64,000 nucleotides of DNA from Micromonospora siamensis (GCF_900090305.1 NZ_LT607751.1:62001-126000); one strand, 5' to 3'; counted from the stretch's first letter, positions 1 through 8,571 are shown. Translations and numbers: made by a program. Notes: a model not told the origin generated them from the letters alone.

Positions 1-66
1 TGAGCTGTTCCGCTGAGCCATGTCACGCTCCTCGACAGTCCGTCCTCGGCGCGCGATCGGTCCCAC

Positions 67-88
67 TGCCGCACCGCGCGGTGCGGCA
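67..88 (-). terminator. Perfect 22-nt palindrome after ybjN-domain gene
   Basis: The sequence TGCCGCACCGCGCGGTGCGG plus CA is a perfect palindrome starting 6 nt beyond the stop codon of the YbjN-domain gene on the minus strand. It can form a strong GC-only hairpin. There is no clear U-tract, as is common in actinomycetes. The remaining bases 1-66 hold no gene I can support. Confidence 0.45.
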
Positions 89-94
89 TACCCG

Positions 95-646
95 TCAGGA
101 CGGGTCCGAACCACCGGAGGCGGCGGGCGCCGGATCGGCCTGCGGGCCCGCACCGGAGGGCTCGAAGAGGTGCGCGAAGGCGGCGAGGTTGGCGGTGGAC
201 TCCCCGCGCTTGACCCGCCACTCCCACTCGCGCCGGATCGCCGTGCCGAAGCCGATCTCCAGCATCGTGTCGAAGGACTCGTCGGCGTACGTCAGCACGG
301 CCCCGAGCAGCCGGTCCAGCTCGTCGGCGTCCACCCCGGCCAGGTTCACCCGACCGGTCAGGTAGACGTCGCCGACGGAGTCGATCGAGAACGACACCCC
401 GTACATCCGGGCGTTGCGCTGGAGCAGCCAGGCCCAGAGCTCCTCGCGGCGCTCGTCCGGCTGGCGCATCACGAACGCCTCGACCCGCAGCGCGTGCTCA
501 CCCACGATCAGGTTGCAGACCGTCTTCAGCTTGTGGGTGCCGGGCAGGGTGACCGCGTACGACCCCTCGCCGGTGGCCTCCCACTCCAGCTCCCGTTCGG
601 CGCAGACCGACTCGATCAGGGTGGCCACTTCGCTCTTCGCGCTCAT
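95..646 (-). CDS. YbjN domain-containing protein
   Basis: A 183-residue acidic soluble protein of the YbjN family (secretion-chaperone-like fold). Its biochemical role is unknown; family members are often placed near mshA in actinobacteria, as here (the gene directly follows mshA on the same strand). The core domain covers about residues 1-145, followed by a Pro/Ala/Gly-rich tail. The start is placed at ATG 646 because a TAGAGT hexamer (654-659) ends 7 nt before it and no Shine-Dalgarno is present, suggesting a leaderless mRNA. A GTG at 655 would extend the protein by three residues and is less likely. Confidence 0.85.
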   Translation of the reverse strand: MSAKSEVATLIESVCAERELEWEATGEGSYAVTLPGTHKLKTVCNLIVGEHALRVEAFVMRQPDERREELWAWLLQRNARMYGVSFSIDSVGDVYLTGRVNLAGVDADELDRLLGAVLTYADESFDTMLEIGFGTAIRREWEWRVKRGESTANLAAFAHLFEPSGAGPQADPAPAASGGSDPS

Positions 647-659
647 CCGGACCACTCTA
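647..659 (-). promoter_or_regulatory. Leaderless promoter -10 of YbjN gene
   Basis: TAGAGT at 654-659 (minus strand), then a 7-nt spacer and ATG. This is the TAnnnT spacing expected when transcription starts at the start codon. Confidence 0.5.
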
Positions 660-691
660 CGGTCGCCGCCGGCCGGCCGCCCGACGCCGGC

Positions 692-2056
692 TCACCAGGA
701 GCAGGAGAGGGCGGCGTCGCCGCACAGTTGGGTGGCGAACCGGCTCCGGTGCTCGGCGATCGCCTCGCCGTAGACCGCGAGCAGTCCCGAGACGGTGCGC
801 TGCCAGGAGAAGTTGCGGGCGTGCCGCTCGGCGCCCCGGGACAGCTCGACCCGGCGGCCCCGGTCCGGCAGCAGCCGGGACAGCGTACGGGCCCAGTCGT
901 CCGGGTCGTGGCTGTCCACGAGCACCCCGCTGACCCCGTCCCGGACGGCGGTGACCAGGCCGCCGCGGGCCGCGGCGAGCACCGGGGTGCCGCAGGCCTG
1001 CGCCTCCAGCGCCACCAGCCCGAACGACTCGTTGTGCGAGGGCACCGCCACCACGTCGGCGGCCCGGTACAGCGCCGGCAGGTCGTCGCCGGTGCGCGGC
1101 GGCAGGAAGCACACCCGGTCGGTGACGCCCAGCGAGGCGGCCAGCTCGATCAGGGCGGTCGGCCGGTCCAGCCCGCTACCGCTGGGCCCGCCGCAGATCA
1201 CCACGGTCACCTGGTCGGCGAGCCGGGGGTCGCGCCGCCGCAGCGCGGCGACCGCCCGGATCAGCACGTCGGGGGCCTTGAGCGGCTGGATCCGGCCGAC
1301 GAAGGCCACCACGTACCCGTCGGTGGGCAGGCCCAGCCGGCGGCGGGCGGCGAGCGCCGCGGCCTGCCGGTCCCCGGCGGGCGGGCGGAACCGGTCCAGG
1401 TCGACGCCCGGCTCCACCACGGCGACCCGGTCCGGGTCGGCGTCGTAGCGGTCGAGCAGGTCGCGGGCCTCGACCCGGGTGTTGGCGACCAGCCGGTCGG
1501 CCTCGGCGACCACCTGCTCCTCGCCGATCACCCGCGCCTTCGGCTCGGGCCGGTCGCCGGCGGCGAGCTGGCTGTTCTTCACCTTGGCCAGGGTGTGCGC
1601 GGTGTGCACCAGCGGCACGCCCCAGCGCTCCTTGGCCAGCCAGCCGACCTGGCCGGAGAGCCAGTAGTGCGAGTGGATCAGGTCGTAGTGGCCGGGCGGC
1701 CGGGCCGCCTCGGCGCGCAGCACGCCGGCGGTGAACGCGCAGAGCTGGCCGGGCAGCTCCTCCTTGGTCAGCCCCTCCAGCGGCCCGGAGGTGATGTGCC
1801 GGACGTGCACGCCGGGCGCCATCTCGACCACCGGGGGCAGGTCACCGGAGGTGGCCCGGGTGAAGATCTCCACCTCGACGTTGGCCTCGGCCATCCGGCG
1901 GGCCACCTCGAGGATGTAGACGTTCATCCCGCCCGCGTCGCCGGTGCCCGGCTGGTGCAGCGGCGAGGTGTGCACCGAGAGAGTGGCGATGCGCCGGGGC
2001 CGGGGCCACGGCAGGGCACCTCGCTGACGACCCACACCGGCGTGCTGTTCCGCCAC
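692..2056 (-). CDS. mshA: D-inositol-3-phosphate glycosyltransferase MshA
   Basis: First committed enzyme of mycothiol biosynthesis: it transfers GlcNAc from UDP-GlcNAc to 1L-myo-inositol-1-phosphate in the cytoplasm. It is a GT-B fold GT4 protein. Visible family features are the N-terminal substrate loop [19 protein letters not shown], the second-domain [12 protein letters not shown] segment, and the C-terminal nucleotide-sugar motif [17 protein letters not shown] with its EX7E pair. The start GTG 2056 (454 aa) is chosen because GAGGAG lies about 5 nt upstream; the frame is open further to a TTG at 2113 without such support. The YbjN gene follows. Identification is very secure. Confidence 0.95.
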   Translation of the reverse strand: MAEQHAGVGRQRGALPWPRPRRIATLSVHTSPLHQPGTGDAGGMNVYILEVARRMAEANVEVEIFTRATSGDLPPVVEMAPGVHVRHITSGPLEGLTKEELPGQLCAFTAGVLRAEAARPPGHYDLIHSHYWLSGQVGWLAKERWGVPLVHTAHTLAKVKNSQLAAGDRPEPKARVIGEEQVVAEADRLVANTRVEARDLLDRYDADPDRVAVVEPGVDLDRFRPPAGDRQAAALAARRRLGLPTDGYVVAFVGRIQPLKAPDVLIRAVAALRRRDPRLADQVTVVICGGPSGSGLDRPTALIELAASLGVTDRVCFLPPRTGDDLPALYRAADVVAVPSHNESFGLVALEAQACGTPVLAAARGGLVTAVRDGVSGVLVDSHDPDDWARTLSRLLPDRGRRVELSRGAERHARNFSWQRTVSGLLAVYGEAIAEHRSRFATQLCGDAALSCSW

Positions 2057-2263
2057 GTCCGCTCCTCTTGTCACGGTTGATGCCGTCCCGCACGACCGGC
2101 GCTTCTCGGTCAACCTCTACGCCGGATGTCATCTTCCCCATCGGGCTTCGGAAATGCGTACGGGCGGGGCACCGGTCGTGACGGACCTCATCCCGGCCGG
2201 GCCCCGACCGGCCGCGCGGGACCGGCCGCGCGGGACCGTCGGGGCGGGGGCGAGAATGGTCCG

Positions 2264-3031
2264 ATGACCTCTGTCGCGATCGTCACCGGTGCGTCCAGCG
2301 GGATCGGGGCGGCCACCGCCCGCCGGCTCGCCGCCGAGGGCTTCCACCTGCTCGCCGCCGCGCGGCGTACCGACCGGCTGGCCGGCCTGGTCGCCGAGAT
2401 CGAGGCGGCCGGCGGCACCGCCACCGCCGTCGGCTGCGACGTCACGTCGGACGAGTCGGTGGCCGAACTGGCCGCCGCGGCCGCCGCCGCGCCCGGACCG
2501 GTCACCCTGCTGGTCAACAACGCCGGCGGCGCGCGCGGGCTGGACCCGGTCGAGTCCGGCGCGATCGGCGACTGGCAGTGGATGTACGACGTCAACGTGC
2601 TCGGCACGCTCCGGGTCACCCAGACACTGCTGCCGGCGCTGGAGGCGTCCGGCGCCGGGACCATCGTGATCGTCAGCTCCACGGCGGGTTTCACGCCGTA
2701 CGAGGGCGGCGGCGGCTACGTCGCGGCCAAGCACGCGCAGACCGCCATCGCCGGCACGCTGCGGCTGGAGCTGTCCGGCCGCCCGGTGCGGGTGATCGAG
2801 ATCGACCCCGGGATGGTGAAGACCGACGAGTTCGGCCTGGTCCGCTTCGGTGGCGACGCGGAGAAGGCCGCGGCCGTCTACGCCGGGGTGGCCGAGCCGC
2901 TGGTCGCCGACGACGTGGCGGACTGCATCGCCTGGTGCGCCACCCGTCCGCACCACGTCAACGTGGACCGGCTGGTCGTCCGCCCGCTGGCCCAGGCCGC
3001 CCAGCACAAGGTGCACCGGGTCCACCAGTGA
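2264..3031 (+). CDS. SDR family NAD(P)-dependent oxidoreductase
   Basis: A 255-residue classical short-chain dehydrogenase. It has the Rossmann cofactor motif GASSGIG near residue 8, the NNAGG segment, a catalytic Ser in VSSTAGF, and YVAAKHA with the catalytic Tyr and Lys. The substrate is unknown. The position beside mshA recalls the mycobacterial SDR Rv0484c. The frame is open upstream to 2126, but ATG 2264 starts exactly at the cofactor strand and follows a GAGAAT hexamer by 6 nt, so it may be leaderless. It lies divergent from mshA and is followed at 1 nt by the methyltransferase, probably in one transcript. Confidence 0.88.
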   Translation: MTSVAIVTGASSGIGAATARRLAAEGFHLLAAARRTDRLAGLVAEIEAAGGTATAVGCDVTSDESVAELAAAAAAAPGPVTLLVNNAGGARGLDPVESGAIGDWQWMYDVNVLGTLRVTQTLLPALEASGAGTIVIVSSTAGFTPYEGGGGYVAAKHAQTAIAGTLRLELSGRPVRVIEIDPGMVKTDEFGLVRFGGDAEKAAAVYAGVAEPLVADDVADCIAWCATRPHHVNVDRLVVRPLAQAAQHKVHRVHQ

Positions 3032-3032
3032 G

Positions 3033-3836
3033 GTGCGCGGAGTGGGCCCGGCGGTGAGACCGCAGGGGGTCGTCACCCGGGGTACGACCAACCCGAACCG
3101 CCTGCGGCGGGTGGACAACTGGATCGTCCGTACCTGTGGCGAACTGCTCCGGGACGCGGCCGACCCGCTCGTGGTCGACCTGGGCTACGGCGCCACCCCG
3201 GTCACCGCGGTCGAGCTGCGGGCCCGGCTGGCCGCCCGGGTACGCCCCGACGTCCGGCTGGTCGGCCTGGAGATCGACCCGGCGCGGGTGGCCGCCGCCG
3301 CGCCGGTCGCCGATCCGCCCGGGCTCACCTTCGCCCGGGGCGGTTTCGAGCTGGCCGGGCTGCGTCCCGCCCTGGTCCGCGCGTTCAACGTGCTCCGCCA
3401 GTACGACGAGAGCGAGGTCCCGGCCGCCTGGGCCACCGTCACCGACCGGCTGGCCCCCGGGGGCGTGCTGGTCGAGGGGACCTGCGACGAGCTGGGCCGG
3501 CTCGGCAGCTGGGTGCTGCTGGACGCCACCGGCCCGCGTACGCTCACCCTGGCCGCGAAGCTGACCACCCTGACCAGCCCCGCCGAGCTGGCCGAACGCC
3601 TGCCCAAGGCGCTGATCCACCGCAACGTCCCCGGCGAGCGGATCCACGACCTGATCCGCGCCCTCGACGACGCCTGGCACGCCGCCGCCGGCTACGCCCC
3701 CTTCGGCCCCCGGGACCGCTGGACCCGCACGGTGACCGCGGTCAAGGAATCCGGCTGGCCCATCCAGGGCCGCCCCCACCACTGGCGCCACGGCACCCTG
3801 ACCCTCCCCTGGCCCGCCGTAACCCCCACCCCCTGA
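3033..3836 (+). CDS. Class I SAM-dependent methyltransferase
   Basis: About 267 residues with a Rossmann methyltransferase core. Motif I VVDLGYGATP (about residues 48-57) and the acidic GLEIDPARV after strand 2 would bind SAM; an APGGVLVEGT strand follows. The acceptor is unknown. GTG 3033 begins 1 nt after the SDR stop and suggests coupled translation; in-frame GTGs at 3042 and 3054 are alternatives. The gene ends 40 nt before the repeat that flanks the IS30 element. Confidence 0.8.
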   Translation: MRGVGPAVRPQGVVTRGTTNPNRLRRVDNWIVRTCGELLRDAADPLVVDLGYGATPVTAVELRARLAARVRPDVRLVGLEIDPARVAAAAPVADPPGLTFARGGFELAGLRPALVRAFNVLRQYDESEVPAAWATVTDRLAPGGVLVEGTCDELGRLGSWVLLDATGPRTLTLAAKLTTLTSPAELAERLPKALIHRNVPGERIHDLIRALDDAWHAAAGYAPFGPRDRWTRTVTAVKESGWPIQGRPHHWRHGTLTLPWPAVTPTP

Positions 3837-3876
3837 ACGCCCCACCCACCCCACCCCGGACCCCCACCCCGACGCG

Positions 3877-3898
3877 CGTTGATCATGAAGTTAGCGGC
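3877..3898 (+). repeat. Left arm of inverted repeat around IS30
   Basis: The 22-nt arm beginning CGTTGATCATGAAGTT matches the reverse complement of 5069-5090 at 21 of 22 positions. It may be half of a dispersed palindrome into which the IS inserted, or an outer part of the IS terminal inverted repeat. Confidence 0.7.
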
Positions 3899-3918
3899 AG
3901 TTTCGGAGGGCGGGGTCA

Positions 3919-5047
3919 AGGGGTGAGTGCAATCGTTAGGCGGTGATGAGGTGAGCCAGACGCTGGGCTGGGGTGTTCCAGTCCAGCGTCTGTCGGGGGC
4001 GGGTGTTGAGTTCGTGGGCGACCTCGTCCAAGCCGTTCTGGTCGATGGTGCGGAAGTCGTAGCTGCTCTTGGGGAAGTACTGGCGTAGCAGCCCGTTGGT
4101 GTTTTCGTTGGTGCCGCGTTGCCAGGGGCTGTGGGGGTCGCAGAAGTAGACCGGGCAGCCGGTGGCGACGGTGAACACGGGGTGGGTGGCCATTTCCACG
4201 CCTTGGTCCCAGGTCAGCGACCGGCGCAGGTGCGTGGGCATGCGGGTGGCCAGGTTGGTGAGCACACCGATGACGGCTTCGCTGTCGCGGCCGTGGGGTA
4301 GGGCGCCGAGCATCACGTAACGGGTGGCTCGTTCCACCAGGGTCACGATCGCTGAGGCGCCGGCCTTGCCGATGACCAGGTCACCTTCCCAGTGCCCGGG
4401 CACCGCCCGGTCGGTGACCTCCGCGGGCCGGGTGCTGATGTGCAGGTCTGCGATCCAGGGCCGCCGACGGCGAGCGGCGCCCGCGGCACGTGACTGCGGA
4501 CGCCGCTGGGTGCGTCCCGACCGTAGCGCTACCTGCCGGGTCAACTCGGCCCTCAGATTGCCTCGCGACTGCACGTAGATCGCCTGGTAGATCGTCTCGT
4601 GGGACACCTGCAACTCCGGCCGGTCGGCGAACGTGGCCCGCAACCACGCGGCGATCTGCTTCGGAGACCACCTACGGGCCAGTTTCCCCGCCACCACCTG
4701 CCGCAGCCGCGTACCGACCGCCAGCTTCGCCCTCGCCGGCCGCCGCCTGGCCGCGTCAGCCCGCCGCTGCGCCCACTGCGCCTGATAACCCCACCGATAC
4801 GGGCGGCGCCCCCGCCCATGCGGCAGTGACCGCCCCAGCGGGTTCTTCGTCCCGTGCCGCGCACTGTTGTTCCGCGCCACCTCCCGCGACACCGTGCACA
4901 CCGGCACCCCGAGAACCCCCGCGATCTGCGAGATCGTCCGACCAACCCCCCACAAATGCTCCAACACCTGCCGATGCCCGAACGTCAACACACCCGGCCT
5001 CGCCACCAGCACCTCCAGCCCAACCAAGATCAGTTGCACTGAAGCCT
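3919..5047 (-). mobile_element. IS30-family insertion sequence
   Basis: An element of about 1.13 kb with one transposase gene filling almost its whole length. The ends are estimated from an imperfect inverted match, AGGNNTNAGTGCAA, at 3919-3932 and in reverse at 5034-5047. A further 22-nt inverted repeat lies 20 nt outside on the left and 21 nt outside on the right. No unambiguous target duplication is visible, so the exact ends are uncertain by tens of bases. Confidence 0.75.
3936..5039 (-). CDS. IS30-family DDE transposase
   Basis: A 367-residue transposase. The N-terminal helix-turn-helix covers about residues 25-60 (GRTISQIAGVLGVPVCTVSR), and the DDE catalytic domain about 200-360. Predicted catalytic residues are D220 in GHWEGDLVIG, D278 in TWDQG and E312 in NENTNGLLRQ; D278 and E312 are separated by 33 residues, as in IS30. 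The frame is intact, so the element may be active. The GTG start lies inside the right terminal repeat, and the stop is 4 nt inside the left one. Confidence 0.93.
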   Translation of the reverse strand: MQLILVGLEVLVARPGVLTFGHRQVLEHLWGVGRTISQIAGVLGVPVCTVSREVARNNSARHGTKNPLGRSLPHGRGRRPYRWGYQAQWAQRRADAARRRPARAKLAVGTRLRQVVAGKLARRWSPKQIAAWLRATFADRPELQVSHETIYQAIYVQSRGNLRAELTRQVALRSGRTQRRPQSRAAGAARRRRPWIADLHISTRPAEVTDRAVPGHWEGDLVIGKAGASAIVTLVERATRYVMLGALPHGRDSEAVIGVLTNLATRMPTHLRRSLTWDQGVEMATHPVFTVATGCPVYFCDPHSPWQRGTNENTNGLLRQYFPKSSYDFRTIDQNGLDEVAHELNTRPRQTLDWNTPAQRLAHLITA

Positions 5048-5068
5048 AGAAACCGCCAGATCCACATC

Positions 5069-5090
5069 GCCGCCAACTTCATGATCAACG
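5069..5090 (-). repeat. Right arm of inverted repeat around IS30
   Basis: Reverse complement of the left arm at 3877-3898, with one mismatch (G for A after GAAGTT). See the IS30 entry. Confidence 0.7.
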
Positions 5091-5124
5091 GGGTTCAGGT
5101 GGGGGCGGTGGGATCCCCGAGGGG

Positions 5125-6213
5125 TCAGATGGTGCAGTTGATGAGGACGGGTTCGGGGTGGAGGGTTACGCCGAAGCGGGCGTGGACGCCGTCTCTGATC
5201 TCTCTGGCCAGGGCCACCAGGGCGGCGGTGCTGGTGCCGCCGGCGCGGTTGGTCAGGGCGAGGGTGTGTTTGGTGGAGATGGCGGTGCCCTCGGGGCCGG
5301 GGTGGCCCTTGGTGAAGCCGGCCTTGTCGATCAGCCAGGCGGCGCTGACCTTGACCAGGTCGCCGGGACAGGGCCAGGAGGGCGGCTCGGCGATGTCGGC
5401 GGCCCGCTCGCGGAGCAGCTGGTACGCCTCCCGGTCGAGCACCGGGTTGGTGAAGAACGAGCCGACCGACCAGGTGTCCGGGTCGGCCGCGTCCAGCACC
5501 ATGCCCTTGCCGGCGCGCAGCCGCAGCACGGTGGCCCGGGCGTCGGCCAGCGGCACCCGGTCACCCACCTCGACGCCGAGCGAACGGGCCAGCTCGGCGT
5601 AGCGGACCGGGCCGGAGAGCGGGGAGCGGGCCAGCCGGAAGTCGACCGAGAGCACCACCCACCGGTCGCTGTACTTGAAGATGCTGGACCGGTACGCGAA
5701 GCCGCAGTCCGCCGCGTCGATCCGGCCGACGGTGCCGTCGGTGCGGTCGTACACCTGGACGCCGACGATGGTCTCGGCGACCTCCTGGCCGTACGCGCCG
5801 ACGTTCTGGATCGGGGTGGCGCCGGCCGAGCCGGGGATGCCGGAGAGGCACTCCACGCCGGACCAGCCGTTGGCGACGGTGGCGGCGACCAGGTCGTCCC
5901 ACGGCTCGCCGGCCTCGACGCGTACGGTGACGGTCTCGGCGTCCTCGGCGACCACCCGCAGGCCCCGGGAGCGGACCAGCACCACCGTGCCAGGGAAGCC
6001 CTGGTCCCCGATCACCACGTTGCTGCCACCCGCGAGGATGAGGACGGGTTCGTCCCGCTGCTGCGCCTCCTGCACCTTGTGTACGATTTCGTCGGCGCTG
6101 GCGGCGGTGACCAGCCGGCCCGCCGGGCCACCCAGGCGCAGGGTGGTGTACCGGGCCAGCGGGTCACCGTTCGGGCGGGCGTCGGCTGTCGGATGGGCGT
6201 AGACGTCTGACAC
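5125..6213 (-). CDS. murB: UDP-N-acetylenolpyruvoylglucosamine reductase MurB
   Basis: NADPH-dependent flavoenzyme of peptidoglycan precursor synthesis, reducing UDP-GlcNAc-enolpyruvate to UDP-MurNAc in the cytoplasm. At 362 residues it has an N-terminal PCMH-type FAD-binding domain (LILAGGSNVVIGDQGFPGTV, LSGIPGSAGATPIQNVGAYG) and a C-terminal MurB domain. That domain contains SVGSFFTNP, with the Ser that protonates the intermediate, and a terminal LHPEPVLI with the conserved Glu. GTG 6213 is used because TAGGGT ends 7 nt upstream; the longer reading frame to 6267 would run into the divergent promoter. Confidence 0.95.
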   Translation of the reverse strand: MSDVYAHPTADARPNGDPLARYTTLRLGGPAGRLVTAASADEIVHKVQEAQQRDEPVLILAGGSNVVIGDQGFPGTVVLVRSRGLRVVAEDAETVTVRVEAGEPWDDLVAATVANGWSGVECLSGIPGSAGATPIQNVGAYGQEVAETIVGVQVYDRTDGTVGRIDAADCGFAYRSSIFKYSDRWVVLSVDFRLARSPLSGPVRYAELARSLGVEVGDRVPLADARATVLRLRAGKGMVLDAADPDTWSVGSFFTNPVLDREAYQLLRERAADIAEPPSWPCPGDLVKVSAAWLIDKAGFTKGHPGPEGTAISTKHTLALTNRAGGTSTAALVALAREIRDGVHARFGVTLHPEPVLINCTI

Positions 6214-6226
6214 GCCTTTCACCCTA
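6214..6226 (-). promoter_or_regulatory. Leaderless promoter -10 of murB
   Basis: TAGGGT on the minus strand at 6221-6226, 7 nt before the GTG start. The GAAAGG in the spacer sits too close to the start to be a good Shine-Dalgarno. Confidence 0.45.
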
Positions 6227-6284
6227 GGCTGAGGGGAAGCCGCGGCACCCACTGGTGGCCGGGTCACCCCCGGGAGGAATGGCG

Positions 6285-7040
6285 ATGAGCAGACTGCAGG
6301 GCAGTAAGGACTTCTGGATCGGCGCGCTGCGGGTGGAGGGCCCGGCGTTCGCCGCCGCCGTGGCAGAGGCCCCGCCGGAGACCCCGGTGCTCTCCTGTCC
6401 CGGCTGGACGGTCACCGACCTCACCCTGCACATCACCCGGGCTTACACCTGGGCGCAGACCGCGGTGAACGCGGGCACCGCCACCAGGCCGGAACGGCAC
6501 GACCCGGAGCTGCCAGCCGGGCTGACCCCGGTGCAGTGGTACCGCCAGGAGTACGACCGGCTGATGGCGCTCTTCGACGGGCTGGACCCGGAGGCGCCGG
6601 CGTGGAACTTCGCGCCGCAGCCGAAGCGGGCCGGCTTCTGGCCCCGCCGGATGGCCCTGGAGACCGCCGTGCACCGCTGGGACGCGCAGCTGGCCATCGC
6701 GGCGGGCGAGCCGATCGAGGCGAAGCTCGCCGCCGACGGGGTGAGCGAGGTGCTGGACACCTGGCTGCCGGCCGGTCGCCGGGTGAAGCCGGGGCAGTGG
6801 CACGGGGTGGTGCAGCTGACCGCGACGGACGCCGCGCAGGACTGGTTCCTCCGGCTGCGGGGCGAGGGCGTGGCGCTGCTGGACACCGCCACCATCCTCG
6901 ACCACGACGACCACCACGCCCGGGTGCAGGTCACCGGCACCGCGAGCGACCTGCTGCTGGCCCTGATGGGCCGGGTGGGCTTCGACGCCGTCGGGGTGAC
7001 CGGGGACCGGGGTCTGCTGGACGGCCTGCGGGTGGGCTGA
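6285..7040 (+). CDS. Maleylpyruvate isomerase family mycothiol-dependent enzyme
   Basis: A 251-residue DinB-fold protein of the MDMPI family, members of which use mycothiol as cofactor in isomerisation or thiol-transfer reactions. The N-terminal four-helix domain shows LTLHITRAY and ETAVHRWDAQ, matching the His, His/Asp metal-site positions of the family. The C-terminal half is the smaller MDMPI C domain. The substrate is unknown. GGGAGGA at 6272-6278 sits 6 nt before ATG 6285, favouring it over ATG 6279. It is divergent from murB and ends in a strong hairpin, so it is monocistronic. Confidence 0.8.
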   Translation: MSRLQGSKDFWIGALRVEGPAFAAAVAEAPPETPVLSCPGWTVTDLTLHITRAYTWAQTAVNAGTATRPERHDPELPAGLTPVQWYRQEYDRLMALFDGLDPEAPAWNFAPQPKRAGFWPRRMALETAVHRWDAQLAIAAGEPIEAKLAADGVSEVLDTWLPAGRRVKPGQWHGVVQLTATDAAQDWFLRLRGEGVALLDTATILDHDDHHARVQVTGTASDLLLALMGRVGFDAVGVTGDRGLLDGLRVG

Positions 7041-7070
7041 CCACAGGCGTACCCCCTCGATGCCACCGCC

Positions 7071-7100
7071 GGGGTGGCCCGCCGTCCGGCGGGCCACCCC
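7071..7100 (+). terminator. Hairpin terminator after MDMPI gene
   Basis: A perfect 13-bp stem, GGGGTGGCCCGCC, with loop GTCC and its exact complement. It lies 30 nt after the stop and just upstream of the sugar-operon promoter, which it probably insulates. Confidence 0.7.
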
Positions 7101-7130
7101 GAGCCGTTCGGTGGGTCTTCGGTAACGGTC

Positions 7131-7192
7131 TGAGAGCGCTCTCTTGACAGGAGCCTGAGCAGGCACCACCCTTTCGTGAGAGCGCTCTCTCA
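7131..7192 (+). promoter_or_regulatory. Promoter with two LacI/CebR-type operators
   Basis: Two copies of the palindrome GAGAGCGCTCTC, at 7132-7143 and 7178-7189, lie 46 bp apart centre to centre, with outer bases T...T and T...CA. The first abuts a consensus -35 TTGACA at 7144-7149; a weak -10 may lie near 7167-7172, and the second operator covers the likely transcription start. The site differs at two positions from the CebR operator TGGGAGCGCTCCCA known in Streptomyces. The LacI-type regulator at the end of the operon is the obvious ligand. Confidence 0.8.
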
Positions 7193-7243
7193 GCTACTCG
7201 CACCACCTCCACCACCCACAGACTCAGAGGGGTCAGATAAGAG

Positions 7244-8557
7244 ATGGCAACCTTCTCGCGCCGTCGCCTCGCGGCGGTCGCCCTCGTCGCCGCCACCGCG
7301 CTGCTCTCCACCACCGCATGCGGCGGTGGCGACGACGACGATGCCAGCGCCGGCGGTCCGGTCACCCTGACCGTCGACGTGTTCGGCCAGTTCGGCTACG
7401 ACGAGCTCTACAAGGAATACATGGCCAGCCACCCCAACGTGAAGATCGTTGAGCGGGGCACCGGCAGCAACCTCGACGAGTACTCCCCGAAGCTGACCCA
7501 GTGGCTGGCCGCCGGGAAGGGCGCCGGTGACATCGTCGCGATCGAGGAGGGTCTGCTGGTCGAGTACAAGGCCAACCCGCAGAACTTCGTCAACCTGCTC
7601 GACCACGGCGCCGCCGACCTCAAGGGCAACTTCCTCGACTGGAAGTGGAACCAGGGCCTGACCGCCGACGGCAAGCAGCTGATCGGCCTCGGCACCGACG
7701 TCGGCGGCATGGCGATGTGCTACCGCAAGGACCTCTTCGCCAAGGCCGGCCTGCCCACCGAGCGGGACCAGGTCTCCAAGCTCTGGCCGACGTGGCAGGA
7801 CTACATCAAGGTCGGCGAGCAGTTCAAGGCGAAGAACACCGGCGCGTCGTTCCTGGACGCCGCGACCAACACGTTCAACACCATCCTGCTCCAGACCGCC
7901 GGCAACACCTCCGGCTACAGCTACTACGACACCAGCAACAACCTGGTCGTCGACAGCAACCCGGCGGTCAAGCAGGCGTACGACACCACCATGGACATCA
8001 TCGACTCGGGGCTCTCCGGCAAGTACGGCTCCTGGTCGGAGGAGTGGGTCTCCGCCTTCAAGCAGTCCAAGTTCGCCACCATCGCCTGCCCGGCGTGGCT
8101 GACCGGTGTCATCGAGGGCAACGCCGGCCCGGCGGCCAAGGGCAAGTGGGACGTCGCCGACGTGCCCGGTGACGGCGGCAACTGGGGCGGCTCCTTCCTC
8201 GCCGTGCCCAAGCAGAGCAAGCACCAGGCCGAGGCGATCGAGCTGGCCAAGTTCCTGACCAGCGCCAAGGGTCAGATCGGCGCGTTCAAGGCCAAGGGCC
8301 CGCTGCCCTCGTCGCCGCAGGCCCTGGAGGACCCGGCGATCGTCGACTCGAAGAACCCGTACTTCTCCGACGCCCCGGTCGGCAAGATCTTCGCCGCCGG
8401 TGCCAAGGACCTGAAGCCGGTGTACATGGGTCCGAAGAACCAGGCCGTGCGTACCGAGGTGGAGAACGCCGTCCGCACCGTCGAGTTGGGGCAGCGCAGC
8501 CCCGAACAGGGTTGGACCGACGCGGTGACCAACGCCAAGAAGGCCGCCGCCAAGTAG
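7244..8557 (+). CDS. cebE: Sugar ABC transporter substrate-binding lipoprotein, CebE-like
   Basis: Extracellular solute-binding lipoprotein, 437 residues, family 1 (maltose/cello-oligosaccharide type). The signal peptide begins MATFSRRRLAAVAL and ends in a lipobox-like LLSTTAC, with the lipid-carrying Cys at 26. The mature domain is a typical bilobal SBP with Trp-rich sugar-contact segments (LDWKWNQG, SWSEEW, PAWLTG). The order binding protein, two permeases, GH1 enzyme, LacI regulator matches the Streptomyces cellobiose/cellotriose operon, so cello-oligosaccharides are the likely ligands; other beta-glucosides remain possible. A separate ATPase is absent, as usual for ceb systems, which share MsiK. 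Confidence 0.85.
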   Translation: MATFSRRRLAAVALVAATALLSTTACGGGDDDDASAGGPVTLTVDVFGQFGYDELYKEYMASHPNVKIVERGTGSNLDEYSPKLTQWLAAGKGAGDIVAIEEGLLVEYKANPQNFVNLLDHGAADLKGNFLDWKWNQGLTADGKQLIGLGTDVGGMAMCYRKDLFAKAGLPTERDQVSKLWPTWQDYIKVGEQFKAKNTGASFLDAATNTFNTILLQTAGNTSGYSYYDTSNNLVVDSNPAVKQAYDTTMDIIDSGLSGKYGSWSEEWVSAFKQSKFATIACPAWLTGVIEGNAGPAAKGKWDVADVPGDGGNWGGSFLAVPKQSKHQAEAIELAKFLTSAKGQIGAFKAKGPLPSSPQALEDPAIVDSKNPYFSDAPVGKIFAAGAKDLKPVYMGPKNQAVRTEVENAVRTVELGQRSPEQGWTDAVTNAKKAAAK

Positions 8558-8571
8558 CGGAGAAGCCAGAC

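Noticed and set aside
1..66. Possible end of another gene at the left window edge
   Set aside because: No frame in this short stretch shows a recognisable C-terminus; too little sequence to support a call.
20..2080. 686-codon plus-strand open frame opposite mshA and the YbjN gene
   Set aside because: Antisense shadow. Composition is the Gly/Pro/Arg/His-rich pattern of the reverse frame of high-GC genes, with no domain; both minus-strand genes are clear.
6255..7040. Cysteine or riboswitch-like leader upstream of murB or the MDMPI gene
   Set aside because: The divergent gap is only about 70 bp, with a leaderless start on one side and a plain Shine-Dalgarno on the other; no room for a structured leader.
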